DNA from: Acidobacteriota bacterium
Lineage (GTDB): Bacteria > Acidobacteriota > Thermoanaerobaculia > Gp7-AA8
Length of the DNA: 64,000 nucleotides
NCBI GenBank assembly: GCA_021781455.1
Contig: JAJXWV010000077.1
Location: 111,302 to 175,301 of the forward strand
Direction: 5' to 3'
Shown here: positions 1 through 8,746 of the stretch, piece after piece
Numbering within the stretch: the stretch's first letter is position 1
Layout of the letters: each line of letters begins with the position of its first letter
Notes under the pieces: generated by a model
What the model was told of the DNA's origin: nothing
Database searches by the model: none
Seen by the model: the letters and a program-made list of their open reading frames with translations, nothing else
Program-made: the position numbers and the translations under genes

Positions 1-56
1 TCACGTCGCCGATCCCGGCGCCACTGGTACCAATTCAACCAATACAGGCCACTAGC
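1..56. mobile_element. Partial copy of palindromic element A (right end)
   Basis: These 56 bases are identical to 25155-25210, the right half of a 168-bp imperfect palindrome described there. The left half lies outside the window. The shared end reads GGTACCAATTC then CAGGCCACTAGC. There is no coding capacity, which suggests a MITE-like dispersed element. Confidence 0.75.
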
Positions 57-76
57 CGACCCGCTCCCGCAACGCA

Positions 77-107
77 AACGGCGGCCCGATGGCCGCCGTT
101 GGTGTTT
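77..107. terminator. Hairpin, possible terminator of a gene left of the window
   Basis: A perfect 10-bp stem AACGGCGGCC/GGCCGCCGTT closes a CGAT loop and is followed by GGTGTTT. The stem ends in A-T pairs next to a short T-rich stretch, as in an intrinsic terminator for a plus-strand gene outside the window. The U-tract is weak. Confidence 0.4.
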
Positions 108-110
108 ATG

Positions 111-164
111 AAGTCCTGAGTGCTGAGTCCTGAGTCCTGAGTCACGCCGCCCACTCAGGACTCC
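111..164. repeat. Inverted heptamer array (CTGAGTN unit)
   Basis: About four units of CTGAGTC/CTGAGTG face a shorter arm ACTCAGGACTCC across a spacer of about 9 nt. The right arm touches the stop codon of the sigma-factor gene. Confidence 0.8.
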
Positions 165-862
165 TACAGCTTCCCGATGCTCTCCATGACGTTGGCGACC
201 ATGCGGTCGCAGCGGCTGTGGCCGAATGTGAAGAGGCTCTCGAAGGTGAGGCCGGCGCGGCGGTAGACGTTCTCGCGGAGGATCTCCCGGGCGCGATAAA
301 GGCGGGTCTTGACGACGTCTTCGCTCACGCCGAGGCATTCAGCGACTTCCCTGGTGTCGAGCCCCTCGATCTCTCGCAACATGAGAACCATGCGGTACGA
401 CTCCGGCAGCGCGGCGATCTCGCTTTCCACGAGGACGCGCAGCTCCGCGGCGGCCAGCTGTTGTTCGGGATCGGGGTCGTTGCTCTGGATCTGTTCCATG
501 GCAGTCTCGTCCAGGTCGTCTGCGATGCGCAGCGGGCGCGGGCGCACGCGCGCGAACGCCTCATTGATGGCGATTCTAGTCATCCACGTGGAGAAGGAGG
601 CTCGCTCTTCGAACTGACCGAGATGCACATAGGCGTTGATGTAGGCCTGCTGCATCACATCCTCGGCCTCGGCCTCGTCGCGCACGATGGCACGCACGGT
701 GCGGTAGATCCGCTGGTTGTGCCGGCGCATGATCAGCTCGAACAGCGAAGTCTCGCCGGCGATCACACGCCGGATGATTTCGTTGTCCGTTAGGGCGTCG
801 CGCGACTTGAGGTCGGCAATGATCGCGGTCATGACCAGGGAGTCTCCGTTCTTACGATTCAT
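164..862 (-). CDS. RNA polymerase ECF-type sigma factor (sigma-70 family)
   Basis: Directs RNA polymerase to alternative promoters. The 232-aa product has sigma region 2 (around FELIMRRHNQRIYRTVRAIV and the DAEAEDVMQQAYINAY stretch) and region 4 near the end (LPESYRMVLMLREIEGLDTREVA, then a helix-turn-helix with VSEDVVKTRLYRARE). The C-terminal tail holds a single Cys. The frame stays open up to 955, but the ATG at 862 follows a good ribosome-binding site (AAGGAGAAGGG) and is preferred. No anti-sigma gene is adjacent: the plus-strand neighbour encodes a secreted cupredoxin. Its regulon is unknown. Family call is firm, subgroup not assigned. Confidence 0.9.
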   Translation of the reverse strand: MNRKNGDSLVMTAIIADLKSRDALTDNEIIRRVIAGETSLFELIMRRHNQRIYRTVRAIVRDEAEAEDVMQQAYINAYVHLGQFEERASFSTWMTRIAINEAFARVRPRPLRIADDLDETAMEQIQSNDPDPEQQLAAAELRVLVESEIAALPESYRMVLMLREIEGLDTREVAECLGVSEDVVKTRLYRAREILRENVYRRAGLTFESLFTFGHSRCDRMVANVMESIGKL

Positions 863-1000
863 GCGGCGGCCCTTCTCCTTCGCCGGCTGAACTGATCCGT
901 TGTCTGGCGAAGTGTTGGTGGAGAGTGTATTGGACGCAGCCGCTTCTCTGATCAATGGAGTGTAAGGGCAGCGAAAGGTGACACTGGCGGCCTCGGCTGT

Positions 1001-1140
1001 GAGTCCTGAGTCCTGAGTGCTGAGTGCTGAGTCCTGAGAAGAAAGTGTCGAAAAGGGGAAAGCCTTACGCGCGACTTGCCCTCACATTGCAGAGCGTCGG
1101 GATCAGACTCAGGACTGTCACCCTCAGGACTGTCACCCTC
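1001..1140. repeat. CTGAGTN heptamer array with degenerate second arm
   Basis: Five to six units (GAGTCCT, GAGTGCT) at 1001-1038 are followed about 70 bp later by a weak mate arm at 1106-1140, a duplicated AGGACTGTCACCCTC. The rest of the 956-1230 gap holds no gene I can see. The arms are farther apart and less well matched than elsewhere. Confidence 0.6.
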
Positions 1141-1230
1141 GACGCCCACGAAGCGTCCAATCCGGGAGGCGCTTCGCATCGTGCATAAACGGCGTGCTAG
1201 ACTTCACACGCCTCTCCGGAGATATCTGAC

Positions 1231-1899
1231 ATGAAACGACTTCTCGTCGTTGCGTGCATCTGTGCGCTCGCAGCGGGTGAGCTGGCAGCGGCGTCCGTCA
1301 GCGGCAGAGTGGCATTCGTAACGAAACGAGGCCAGCATCCCATCGTCGACGAGACCGTGGTCTGGCTCGAGCCCGTCGGATCCACTCATGCCGGCCGCCG
1401 TTCCGCCGCGACATTCACGATGACGACGCGCGGTAAGACCCTCATCCCGCACGTTCTGCTGATACCCACGGGCTCGACGGTCAACTTTCCGAACCACGAC
1501 CCGATCTCCCACAATCTCTTCTCGCTATCCACCGGCAACGATTTCGACCTCGGCCTCTACCGTGCAGGGACAGGAAAGGCACACACCTTCAACACGGCCG
1601 GGATTGTGAACGTTTACTGCAATGTGCACCCGAACATGTCCGCGGTCATTCACGTGATGGCCACCCCGTACTACGGATTCGTCCAGCGCGACAGCACCTT
1701 CTCGCTCTTTGACGTGCAGCCGGGCCGCTACGATGCGGTGGTCTGGAACGAGATCGGCGGCACGGCGCGACTCGGCCCGGTGGAAGTCCCGGCGGGCGGA
1801 GTGGCGAATCTCTCCATCAGCCTCGACAGCCGCGGCGAGCGCGCCACCGGGCATTTGAACAAGTTCGGCAAGCCTTACCCCCCGCCCGCCGACTACTAG
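1231..1899 (+). CDS. Secreted cupredoxin-like copper-binding protein
   Basis: The 222-aa protein has an N-terminal signal peptide (about residues 1-21, ending GELAAA). Its central domain (about 65-145) resembles plastocyanin: FPNHDPISHN supplies a candidate His ligand and CNVHPNMSAVIHVM supplies the Cys, His and Met of a type-1 copper site. The last third is a beta-rich segment resembling a carboxypeptidase-regulatory-like fold. It probably binds copper and acts outside the inner membrane, but an electron-transfer role is not shown. A GGAG motif precedes the ATG. The kinase gene starts 4 bp after its stop, so the two are probably cotranscribed. Confidence 0.8.
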   Translation: MKRLLVVACICALAAGELAAASVSGRVAFVTKRGQHPIVDETVVWLEPVGSTHAGRRSAATFTMTTRGKTLIPHVLLIPTGSTVNFPNHDPISHNLFSLSTGNDFDLGLYRAGTGKAHTFNTAGIVNVYCNVHPNMSAVIHVMATPYYGFVQRDSTFSLFDVQPGRYDAVVWNEIGGTARLGPVEVPAGGVANLSISLDSRGERATGHLNKFGKPYPPPADY

Positions 1900-1903
1900 G
1901 ACG

Positions 1904-4135
1904 ATGGCAGCGCAGATCATCGGCGGGACAGCCACGGCGGAGACACCGAGCCCCGACTCACAACCGCTGCGGCGCCCGCTGGTGATCGAGCGCGCCCGCT
2001 TCCCGCTCGTTCTGAAGCTGTTCGTGCTGACCGCCCTGCTGATCATCATCGTCGTGGGAATTGCAGTCGGCATCACCGTCGAGCGCGCCAATGCCATCGC
2101 TCACGCAACGGTGAACACGTCGATTTCGAACGCTGCGAAACTGTTTCGCGATTTCGAGCGGCAGCGGCTGGAACGGCTGACTCTGTCGGCGCAAATCGTC
2201 GGCAACAACATCTCCTTTGTCGCTTACATCCAGAAAGGCCTCAACGCCACCAGCGGCAATGGCTCGCCCACGGCTGCGGCATCGCCGCCGATCGACCTCG
2301 TCAGTATTCTCGACCAGCTCAGCCAGTGGAAGGAATCGCTCGGCAGCGATCTGCTGATCCTGCTCGACGACCAGGGACGGGTCGTGGCCCGGACCGACGA
2401 TCCGGCCGTGACCACGGAGCACAGCGAAGACCTGTACTCGCAGAGCTCCCTCGTGCAGAGAATCGTCGACGACGCCTCCATCGACCACACTCTCGGCGTG
2501 CTCGTCTCACGAGGGCGCATGTACCACGCCACCGTCGTTCCGGTGGCCACCGGTGCCAATCGCGTTCGCGTCGCCTATCTCGTGAACGCCTACGCCATCG
2601 ACGACACCTTCGCGAACCGCATCGCCGAATCGACGAACGCCGGGGTCATGTTCGCAGCCGCGCCGAGCGTGCTGGCCACCGGAATCGTGGCGCGCTCGTC
2701 GAACTCGCCCAGCGTCGGCGTGCAGCAGATGAGCGGCATCGACCAGGTCTTCCGCACCGGCAAGCCGATTCCGCCGTCTGACATCCAGGCGGACCGCAGC
2801 GCCTATGTCCTCACCGGCGAGCCGCTGTTCGCCGGTCACCAGACCCTCGGAGCTGCGGTGTTCGTCCGCTCCCTCGACCGGGAACTGGCGCCGTTCCGCG
2901 AGATCGAACACACCCTGTTCGCCGGAGGGGGCGCCGCTCTCGTCCTGGCACTCATCTTCTCCTGGTTCATCGCCAAGCGCGTCACCCGCCCCATTGAGAA
3001 CCTCGCCACCGTCGCGCAGGAGGTCACGTCCGGCAACTACTCGGTCGAGCCGTCTGTCGACGGCACCGACGAGATCGGAATTCTGGGTCGTTCGTTCGCG
3101 CAGATGATCAGGGCCCTCCGCGACAAAGCCGCGCTCGAGGAGCTCTATCACCAGATGGCCGCCCGCTCCGGCGAACGCGACGCCGGACGCCTCACGCGCG
3201 GCACGATGTCGACCCGGCCGGGGGGAGATGCCGCCACGATGTGGCTCGGCACGACCACGCCACCGCCCTCCATGGCGCCGGCGGCGCCCGGCGAGCTGGG
3301 CGAGGGCGAGATCTTCGCGAACCGGTATCGCATCGAGCAGGTCGTCGGTCGCGGCGGCATGGGCGTCGTCTACAAGGCCTTCGACACACAACTCGAGGAG
3401 ATCGTCGCCATCAAAACGCTGCCCGGCGACGTGATGCACCGTTCCGGCGATGACCTGGAGCGGTTCAAACGCGAGATCCGCGTGGCGCGCCGGATCACCC
3501 ATCGAAACGTCGTCCGCACCTATGACTATGGCGAGGCCGAAGGCGTCTACTTCATCAGCATGGAGTTCGTGCGGGGCTACACGCTGGCCGATTGCCTGGC
3601 CGATGCCCCGGACCACCGCATGCCCCCCCGCGTCGCCCTGGGCACCGCGCGCCAGATCTGCCGCGGACTGCAGGCCGCGCACGAGCAGGGAATCGTGCAC
3701 CGCGACATCAAGCCCCAGAACGTCCTCATCGACCACAAGGGCGAGGTCAAGCTCATGGACTTCGGGATCGCGCGCATTACCGAGTCCGCCGACGCCATGA
3801 CCGCTGCCGGGCTGATCATCGGCACGCCGCACTACATGAGTCCCGAGCAGGTCCAGGGAAATCAACTCGACGCCCGCGCCGACGTGTACTCGATGGGCGT
3901 GCTGCTGTACGAAATGCTCTCGGGCCACAGGCCATTCGAGTCGAGCTCGCTCACCGGAGTGTTGACGGCACATCTCACCCAGGAACCGCCGTCGCTCGAC
4001 ATCAGGGCCGACGTCAACCGCGAGGTCAACACCATCGTCCTGCGCTGCATGCAGAAAGATCGCGACGCCCGCTACGCCGATGCCGGCGAGCTGCTTGCCG
4101 AGCTCGACCGCGTGCAGACAGCAGTGGGGGCCTAG
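1904..4135 (+). CDS. Membrane sensor Ser/Thr protein kinase (HAMP plus Pkn2-type kinase domain)
   Basis: This 743-aa protein has a histidine-kinase-like sensory front end joined to a eukaryotic-type kinase. A first membrane segment lies near residues 35-60, followed by a large extracytoplasmic sensor region (about 60-340, Cache-like), a second membrane segment near 340-360, and a HAMP linker beginning AKRVTRPIENLA. The kinase domain starts near 470: glycine loop GRGGMGVVY, ATP-binding lysine K504 in VAIK, catalytic HRD ending D601, and DFG at 619-621, then GTPHYMSPEQ and a DVYSMGV motif. All key residues are present, so it should be active. It probably phosphorylates cytoplasmic targets in response to a periplasmic signal. 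The cupredoxin directly upstream may be part of the sensing unit (inference). Confidence 0.93.
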   Translation: MAAQIIGGTATAETPSPDSQPLRRPLVIERARFPLVLKLFVLTALLIIIVVGIAVGITVERANAIAHATVNTSISNAAKLFRDFERQRLERLTLSAQIVGNNISFVAYIQKGLNATSGNGSPTAAASPPIDLVSILDQLSQWKESLGSDLLILLDDQGRVVARTDDPAVTTEHSEDLYSQSSLVQRIVDDASIDHTLGVLVSRGRMYHATVVPVATGANRVRVAYLVNAYAIDDTFANRIAESTNAGVMFAAAPSVLATGIVARSSNSPSVGVQQMSGIDQVFRTGKPIPPSDIQADRSAYVLTGEPLFAGHQTLGAAVFVRSLDRELAPFREIEHTLFAGGGAALVLALIFSWFIAKRVTRPIENLATVAQEVTSGNYSVEPSVDGTDEIGILGRSFAQMIRALRDKAALEELYHQMAARSGERDAGRLTRGTMSTRPGGDAATMWLGTTTPPPSMAPAAPGELGEGEIFANRYRIEQVVGRGGMGVVYKAFDTQLEEIVAIKTLPGDVMHRSGDDLERFKREIRVARRITHRNVVRTYDYGEAEGVYFISMEFVRGYTLADCLADAPDHRMPPRVALGTARQICRGLQAAHEQGIVHRDIKPQNVLIDHKGEVKLMDFGIARITESADAMTAAGLIIGTPHYMSPEQVQGNQLDARADVYSMGVLLYEMLSGHRPFESSSLTGVLTAHLTQEPPSLDIRADVNREVNTIVLRCMQKDRDARYADAGELLAELDRVQTAVGA

Positions 4136-4141
4136 CTCGCT

Positions 4142-4264
4142 CGCAGATCGCGGGTGGCGGGTGGCAGCGTGCAACGCCCCCGCGAGCCCTTGACTCCAGC
4201 CTGCGACCTGCGACCTGCGACCTGCGACCTGACACCTGACACCCGCGACCCAACACCTGCGACC
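4142..4264. repeat. Heptamer array (GACCTGC unit), imperfect arms
   Basis: A short left arm (GGGTGGC units) at 4142-4165 faces four GACCTGC units plus degenerate copies at 4200-4264. It lies between the kinase stop and the start of the porin-like gene. Confidence 0.65.
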
Positions 4265-4300
4265 TATCTCGCGCGCCGCGATGCTTCTACAATCGCCCAT

Positions 4301-5488
4301 ATGCGGTCGTTTGTGCTGTCCATCTTCCTCTGTCTTGTCACCGCCTCTCTCATCGCACAATCGTCTTCGCTGCAGTTCCACGGTTTCGTGACTGCCCGTG
4401 GCGTCTACGTGAAGGCGCAACCGTCGTGGACGGAAGCGGGATTCGGACGGTTCGACGTCGGCGCCGTCAGCCCCGAAAGTCACCGTACCGTCAACATCGA
4501 AATTGCGCAGCTGGGCCTCGACTGGACTCCGACGTCGTGGCTGGTCCTGCACGCCGACGGCGTGGGACGGCGGGAGCCGTCCGGCACGAAAGGACGGCGC
4601 GCCGGGCTGGTGCAGGCCTACGCAGATTTCTACAACGACCATTGGCGCCTGCGCCTCGGGAACTTCTGGCTTCCCACCTCGCGCGAGAACACCGGACCGC
4701 TCTGGACCTCTCCCTACACGATCACGTATTCGGCGCTGAACACGTGGATCGGCGAAGAGCTCCGCCCCACCGGCGCCGACCTGCAGTTCTCGCCGAATTT
4801 CTACGTGAGCCTCGGCGCAACGGCCTTTCGCGGGAACGACAGGGCCGGGACCGAGCTCGCTGCGCGCGGCTGGAGCTTCGGCAACCGTCTCACCCTCTAC
4901 GATGAGCCGCTGCCGCTGCCTGCGCCCGGCACCACCACCAGGCCGATTACCCACGATCTCGATCACCACAACGGATACGCCGGGCGAATCCGGCTGCAGC
5001 TTCCGGAACGGGCCCTGCTGCAGATCGCGCACATCGACAACCGCGCCGAGCTCCGGCCTGAGATCGACGGGCAGACTCCCTGGCAGACCCGCTTCAACGT
5101 CATCGGCGCGACGGTCGGCCTGACCAGCCCGACCACCGCCGCCGCGGAGTGGTCATCGGGACGGACCAGCGTGGCGTTCCCGCACGGCATCTTCGGGCTC
5201 GATTTCAAGACCGGGTACGTCCTGCTTTCGCAGAAGAACGGAGCCGACCGATGGACCGTGCGCTTCGACCGCTTCTGGACGAAGAGCCATCTCCCGATGA
5301 GCTACGACTCGAGCTACGAAAACGGCCGTGCCGTGACGGTAGCCTGGCTGCACGACACCAGCGCCCACATGCGCACCGGCGTCGAGTACGCCCGCGTCAA
5401 GGGCGACCGCCAGGGACTCGACGAGCTCGGATTGAATCCCAATACTGGCGGTTCGACGATCACTCTCGAGCTGCGATACGGATTCTGA
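4301..5488 (+). CDS. Porin-like outer-membrane beta-barrel protein
   Basis: The frame is open from 4154, but its first 49 codons read through the heptamer array. The ATG at 4301 begins a clear signal peptide (MRSFVLSIFLCLVTASLIAQ, cleavage probably after IA), giving 395 aa. The mature part alternates short aromatic and polar beta strands, contains many Arg, Trp and Tyr residues, and ends in a strand finishing LELRYGF. The terminal phenylalanine is typical of outer-membrane barrels. It is probably a channel or structural outer-membrane protein; the substrate is unknown. The stop codon TGA is the first part of the following CTGAGTC array. Confidence 0.7.
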   Translation: MRSFVLSIFLCLVTASLIAQSSSLQFHGFVTARGVYVKAQPSWTEAGFGRFDVGAVSPESHRTVNIEIAQLGLDWTPTSWLVLHADGVGRREPSGTKGRRAGLVQAYADFYNDHWRLRLGNFWLPTSRENTGPLWTSPYTITYSALNTWIGEELRPTGADLQFSPNFYVSLGATAFRGNDRAGTELAARGWSFGNRLTLYDEPLPLPAPGTTTRPITHDLDHHNGYAGRIRLQLPERALLQIAHIDNRAELRPEIDGQTPWQTRFNVIGATVGLTSPTTAAAEWSSGRTSVAFPHGIFGLDFKTGYVLLSQKNGADRWTVRFDRFWTKSHLPMSYDSSYENGRAVTVAWLHDTSAHMRTGVEYARVKGDRQGLDELGLNPNTGGSTITLELRYGF

Positions 5489-5577
5489 GTCCTGAGTCCT
5501 GAGTCCTGAGTGAGGTCGATAGAGCGCAGCACTCAGGACTCAGCACTCAGCACTCAGCACTCAGCACTCAGGACTCA
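5485..5577. repeat. Inverted CTGAGTN heptamer array between convergent genes
   Basis: Left arm 5485-5514 has four CTGAGTC/G units. Right arm 5528-5577 has about seven complementary ACTCAGG/ACTCAGC units. The spacer is about 13 nt. The array supplies the stop codons of both neighbours: TGA at 5486-5488 on the plus strand and TGA at 5575-5577 on the minus strand. The RNA of either strand could fold into a stem of roughly 30 bp. Confidence 0.88.
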
Positions 5578-6420
5578 CTTCTTCTTCTGCCGCATCATCC
5601 AGAGCGCGAGACGGGGATCCTGATAAGCGCTGTCCCACGAGTCGTGGCCCACGCCGTTGTATTCGGTATAACGCACGTCGCCGCCGGCCGCCCGCAGTGC
5701 CGCCACCATGCGCCGCGACTGCGCCACCGGCACTTCGTCATCATCGACCGAGTGGAAGGCCCACACCGGGATCTTTCCGATGTCGCGAGCCAGCACGCCA
5801 TACGGATCGGGAGCGAGCAGCACCTGCATCAGGCCGGGCGGCGGGCGGCGCGGAAACGGGTCGTCCGATTGTCGAACCACCTCGCCGGCGATCGGCACCA
5901 GCGCGGCCCAGCGCTGGGGATGGCGCGCGAAGTACCACACTCCCGACCCTCCCATGGAGATTCCGGTCAGGTAGACGCGCGTCCGGTCGCCGTGGAACTC
6001 TTCGATCGAGGCGTCGAGCGCAGCCAGCGCCTGCTGCTCCATCTCGCCGTACCACTCCTGATCCGCCACGCACTGGGGGAGAACCACGACAGCCGGATAT
6101 CGGTCGGGATCACTGCTCAGGACCAGCGGAAGGCCGACCGTGAGCTGGCTGAGATTGTCGTCGCCCCGTTCACCGCTTCCGTGCAGGAAGAGGATCACCG
6201 GCCAATGGTGGATCTTCGAATAGTGCGGCGGAAGCCAGACGCGATAGCGGTAGAAGTGGCCGTTGACGGCCACGCTGCGCTCGAGAAAGCCCTCCGTGGA
6301 CGTGCAGCCGCCGAAGAGAAGCAGCAGGCAGAGAGCGCAGAGGGCAGAGCGCAGAGCGCAGGTGGATGTGGCAGCCAACCTGCGATCTGCGACCTGCCCT
6401 CTGCGCTCTGTTGTTCTCAC
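5575..6420 (-). CDS. Alpha/beta-hydrolase lipoprotein (esterase/peptidase-like)
   Basis: A 281-aa hydrolase of the dienelactone-hydrolase/PHB-depolymerase type. It has an oxyanion region FLHGSGERGDD, nucleophile elbow GISMGG, acid residue within HSVDDDEVP and catalytic His in GVGHDSW. A lipobox-like FGGC precedes the mature part, so it is probably a lipoprotein in the periplasm or outer membrane. The start is uncertain. A GTG at 6420 overlaps the upstream stop as GTGA and suggests coupling, but a TTG further in would give a more usual signal peptide. The signal region is encoded by a GCAGAGC-type heptamer array, giving a repetitive SALCALC-like sequence. The substrate is not predictable. Confidence 0.75.
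   Translation of the reverse strand: MRTTERRGQVADRRLAATSTCALRSALCALCLLLLFGGCTSTEGFLERSVAVNGHFYRYRVWLPPHYSKIHHWPVILFLHGSGERGDDNLSQLTVGLPLVLSSDPDRYPAVVVLPQCVADQEWYGEMEQQALAALDASIEEFHGDRTRVYLTGISMGGSGVWYFARHPQRWAALVPIAGEVVRQSDDPFPRRPPPGLMQVLLAPDPYGVLARDIGKIPVWAFHSVDDDEVPVAQSRRMVAALRAAGGDVRYTEYNGVGHDSWDSAYQDPRLALWMMRQKKK
6326..6410. repeat. Inverted heptamer array (GCAGAGC unit) inside a coding start
   Basis: Arms at 6326-6362 (GCAGAGC, GCAGAGG) and 6379-6410 (CTCTGCG, GATCTGC) are complementary around a 16-nt spacer. The array lies within the 5' end of the lipoprotein gene and encodes part of its signal peptide. Confidence 0.8.
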
Positions 6421-7169
6421 TCGAAGAGATCGTACTCGGGGACCGGCGCCTCGTCCGTCGGGGTCGTCCGCCAGGTCTCGAAGACATGCAGGTCGAGGAG
6501 CACCAGAAAGACCTCGCGCATCATCGCGCCGCGGCTGACCAGTCCGTCGAACAGGCCTCGTTTCGATTCCTTGATGACGTGATTCAGGTTGTGGATGACG
6601 GTGTGCCGCTGGCGATAACCGGAGCGGGAGCAGAAACAGTTGAGCGCCGCTTCGATCTTGTAGCGGGCCTGATACGGCGCCGGCACCATCTCGAAGACCT
6701 CGCGCCGCATGACTCGAATGCCCGACAGCACCGGCCCGCACTGCATCTTCAGGTGCAGAAAGTTGAGGATCTCACCGCGGTTGCGCACGCCGATGTTCAT
6801 GTCGCACTCGTCCTCCACGACCGGGAGGACCAGTGTGGCGATGTGCTCGTCGCTGACGTTGTACATGTCGCCATCGACGAAGAAGAGGACGTCGTTGGCG
6901 GCGTTGTCGACGCCGATGCGCATGGCGTAGCCCTTGCCCGCGTTCTCGCGGAGGGCGATGGTTTTCACGTCGAAGGCCCGGGCGATCTCCACGGTCCGGT
7001 CGGTCGAGCCGTCGCTCACCACGATGACTTCGTCGATCAACGGACTGCGGGTCAGCACACTAAGCACGTCACCTAGTGTCTTCTCCTCGTTATAGGCGGC
7101 GATGATGGCGGTTGTCCCCACGCGTCTCCCGACTTTGGCGAATTCACCAGGACCCGTTGCAACGGGCAC
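6417..7169 (-). CDS. Family 2 glycosyltransferase
   Basis: Transfers a sugar from a nucleotide donor in the cytoplasm. The GT-A fold is clear: TTAIIAAYNEEKTL at the start, VSDGSTDRT for nucleotide binding, and a DxD-type FVDGDM metal site, followed by a region typical of polyprenyl-phosphate or glucosyl-glycerate-type enzymes. No C-terminal membrane helices are obvious. The frame is open to 7289, but the upstream codons cross a CTGAGTG array. A GTG at 7169 is used here; an internal GTG just before GTTAII is another possibility. Acceptor and pathway are unknown. It overlaps the downstream lipoprotein gene by 4 bp. Confidence 0.82.
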   Translation of the reverse strand: MPVATGPGEFAKVGRRVGTTAIIAAYNEEKTLGDVLSVLTRSPLIDEVIVVSDGSTDRTVEIARAFDVKTIALRENAGKGYAMRIGVDNAANDVLFFVDGDMYNVSDEHIATLVLPVVEDECDMNIGVRNRGEILNFLHLKMQCGPVLSGIRVMRREVFEMVPAPYQARYKIEAALNCFCSRSGYRQRHTVIHNLNHVIKESKRGLFDGLVSRGAMMREVFLVLLDLHVFETWRTTPTDEAPVPEYDLFE

Positions 7170-7198
7170 ACCATAGCACACGGGACGAGCACGCCTGA

Positions 7199-7349
7199 CT
7201 GAGTGCTGAGTGCTGAGTGAGCGCACGACATCGTTAGCGGACGCAAGCGTAACCATCTGGTGACATTGGCCGGTCCAGAGTTCAACCACAGAGACGCAGA
7301 GGCACAGAGATTCACAGAGAAAAACTCTGTGTAGCTCGGTGTCTCTGTA
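7199..7349. repeat. Short CTGAGTG array and CACAGAG-type inverted repeat
   Basis: The gap 7170-7533 has about three CTGAGTG units at 7199-7220. At 7285-7349 there is an inverted array with left arm ACCACAGAGACGCAGAGGC and further CACAGAG copies facing CTCTGTGTAGC and GTCTCTGT. A related inverted copy is at 24966-25029. No gene is seen in the rest of the gap. Confidence 0.6.
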
Positions 7350-7533
7350 CTACTAGCTCGAAGTTTCTGCGCGCCACGCGAAGATTTCCTTGCACAAATC
7401 GACAGGACGACCGGTCCCCTCGCCCTGTGCTCTCCGACGAACAACCTGACCAGGTTCCCGTCCGCACGTTCCGCGCAACGGTGACATGTCAGAACCTCCT
7501 TTGACACAATGCGGATGAGCAAGGAACAAGCCT

Positions 7534-8745
7534 TTGACCGATCGCAAACGATCCTTTTTCTATCTCGGCTCCGTCGCAAGCGTTCTTTACTTCTCCGAAG
7601 GGCTGCCCTACGGCATCGTCAAGGACTTCGTGCCGATGTACCTGCGGTTCCGGCACGTGGACCTCACGTCCATCGGTCTGCTGAACATCGTGGCGTTCGC
7701 CTGGACGTTCAAGTTCCTCTGGTCACCCCTCATCGACGAGCTCGGCACGTATCGGCGGTGGATCACCAGCGCCGTGGCGGTGATCGCCTTGACGCTCGGC
7801 GGCATGGCCGTCGGGCACGAGCTCGGGTTGCTCTACTACGCGCTCGTGGCCGTGCTGGCGATTGCCTCGGCCACGCAGGACATGGCCGTCGACGCCTTTA
7901 CGATCCGGGCGACGCCGCAGAAGATGCTCGGACCGATCAACGCCATACGCGTCACCGCCTATCGCATCGCGTTGATGCTGCCGGGCGTCCTCGGCGTCGT
8001 CGCCGGCAGCTACGGATGGTCGGCATCGTATGCGACGGCAGCGGTCGTGGCGGCGGTCGTCTTCGCCATCTCCCTGACCCTGCCCAATGACCGCGGCGCA
8101 ACCGCTGCCGCACGCCCGAACTTCATCGGCGCGCTCAAGCACTGGCTGCTCCGGCCGAAATCGGGACTGCTGCTGACCATCGCCCTGACCTATCGCCTGG
8201 GCGAGATGACCATCGTCTCGATGATCAAGCCGTTCTGGGTGGACCGCGGCTATTCGCCGGCGGAGATCGGAACGATCACGTCGATCATCGGAGTCATCGT
8301 CTCGATCGCCGCCGCCATCGCCGGCGGCATGCTCGTTTCGAAGTTCGGGCTGTATCCGTCGCTGATCGCCGTCGGTGTCGCCCAGTCGATCTCGAACATC
8401 GGCTATGCCGTCGTCGCCACGATCTCCGCCGGACGCTGGGCCATCTATGTCGCCGCGATTCTGGAGAACGTCGGCTACGGCCTCGGCACGACCGTCTTCC
8501 TGGCCTTCCTCATGTCGCTCTGCGATCGCGAGCGGGCCGCAAGCGAGTACGCGCTGCTCTCGGCGGCCTTCGCTCTAACCGGAACCATCATGGCCAGCGC
8601 CAGCGGCGCGATCGCCCAGCATGCCGGCTATCCGGCCTTCTTCTGGCTCACCGTTGCACTCGGCATCCCGGCCCTGGTCGTCATCCCGTTCGTGCGCGAC
8701 GTGATCCCCGAAGAACCGGAAGGACCTGCGGTCGTGGAGGGCTGA
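7534..8745 (+). CDS. AmpG-like major facilitator (muropeptide permease family)
   Basis: A 403-aa membrane protein with about 12 hydrophobic segments. The LYFSEGLPYGIV opening and the SATQDMAVDAFTIR motif in the cytoplasmic loop region are characteristic of AmpG, which imports anhydro-muropeptides for wall recycling. The start is TTG at 7534, preceded by AAGGAAC at suitable spacing; no ATG fits the family N-terminus better. RsmE follows after one base. The AmpG family also contains other transporters, so the substrate is inferred. The mur cluster elsewhere in the window fits a recycling role but is distant. Confidence 0.8.
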   Translation: MTDRKRSFFYLGSVASVLYFSEGLPYGIVKDFVPMYLRFRHVDLTSIGLLNIVAFAWTFKFLWSPLIDELGTYRRWITSAVAVIALTLGGMAVGHELGLLYYALVAVLAIASATQDMAVDAFTIRATPQKMLGPINAIRVTAYRIALMLPGVLGVVAGSYGWSASYATAAVVAAVVFAISLTLPNDRGATAAARPNFIGALKHWLLRPKSGLLLTIALTYRLGEMTIVSMIKPFWVDRGYSPAEIGTITSIIGVIVSIAAAIAGGMLVSKFGLYPSLIAVGVAQSISNIGYAVVATISAGRWAIYVAAILENVGYGLGTTVFLAFLMSLCDRERAASEYALLSAAFALTGTIMASASGAIAQHAGYPAFFWLTVALGIPALVVIPFVRDVIPEEPEGPAVVEG

Positions 8746-8746
8746 G

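Noticed and set aside
2507-5032. 841-aa open frame on the minus strand
   Set aside because: It lies opposite the kinase and porin genes, has no recognisable motif, and its residues are typical of GC-rich antisense frames.
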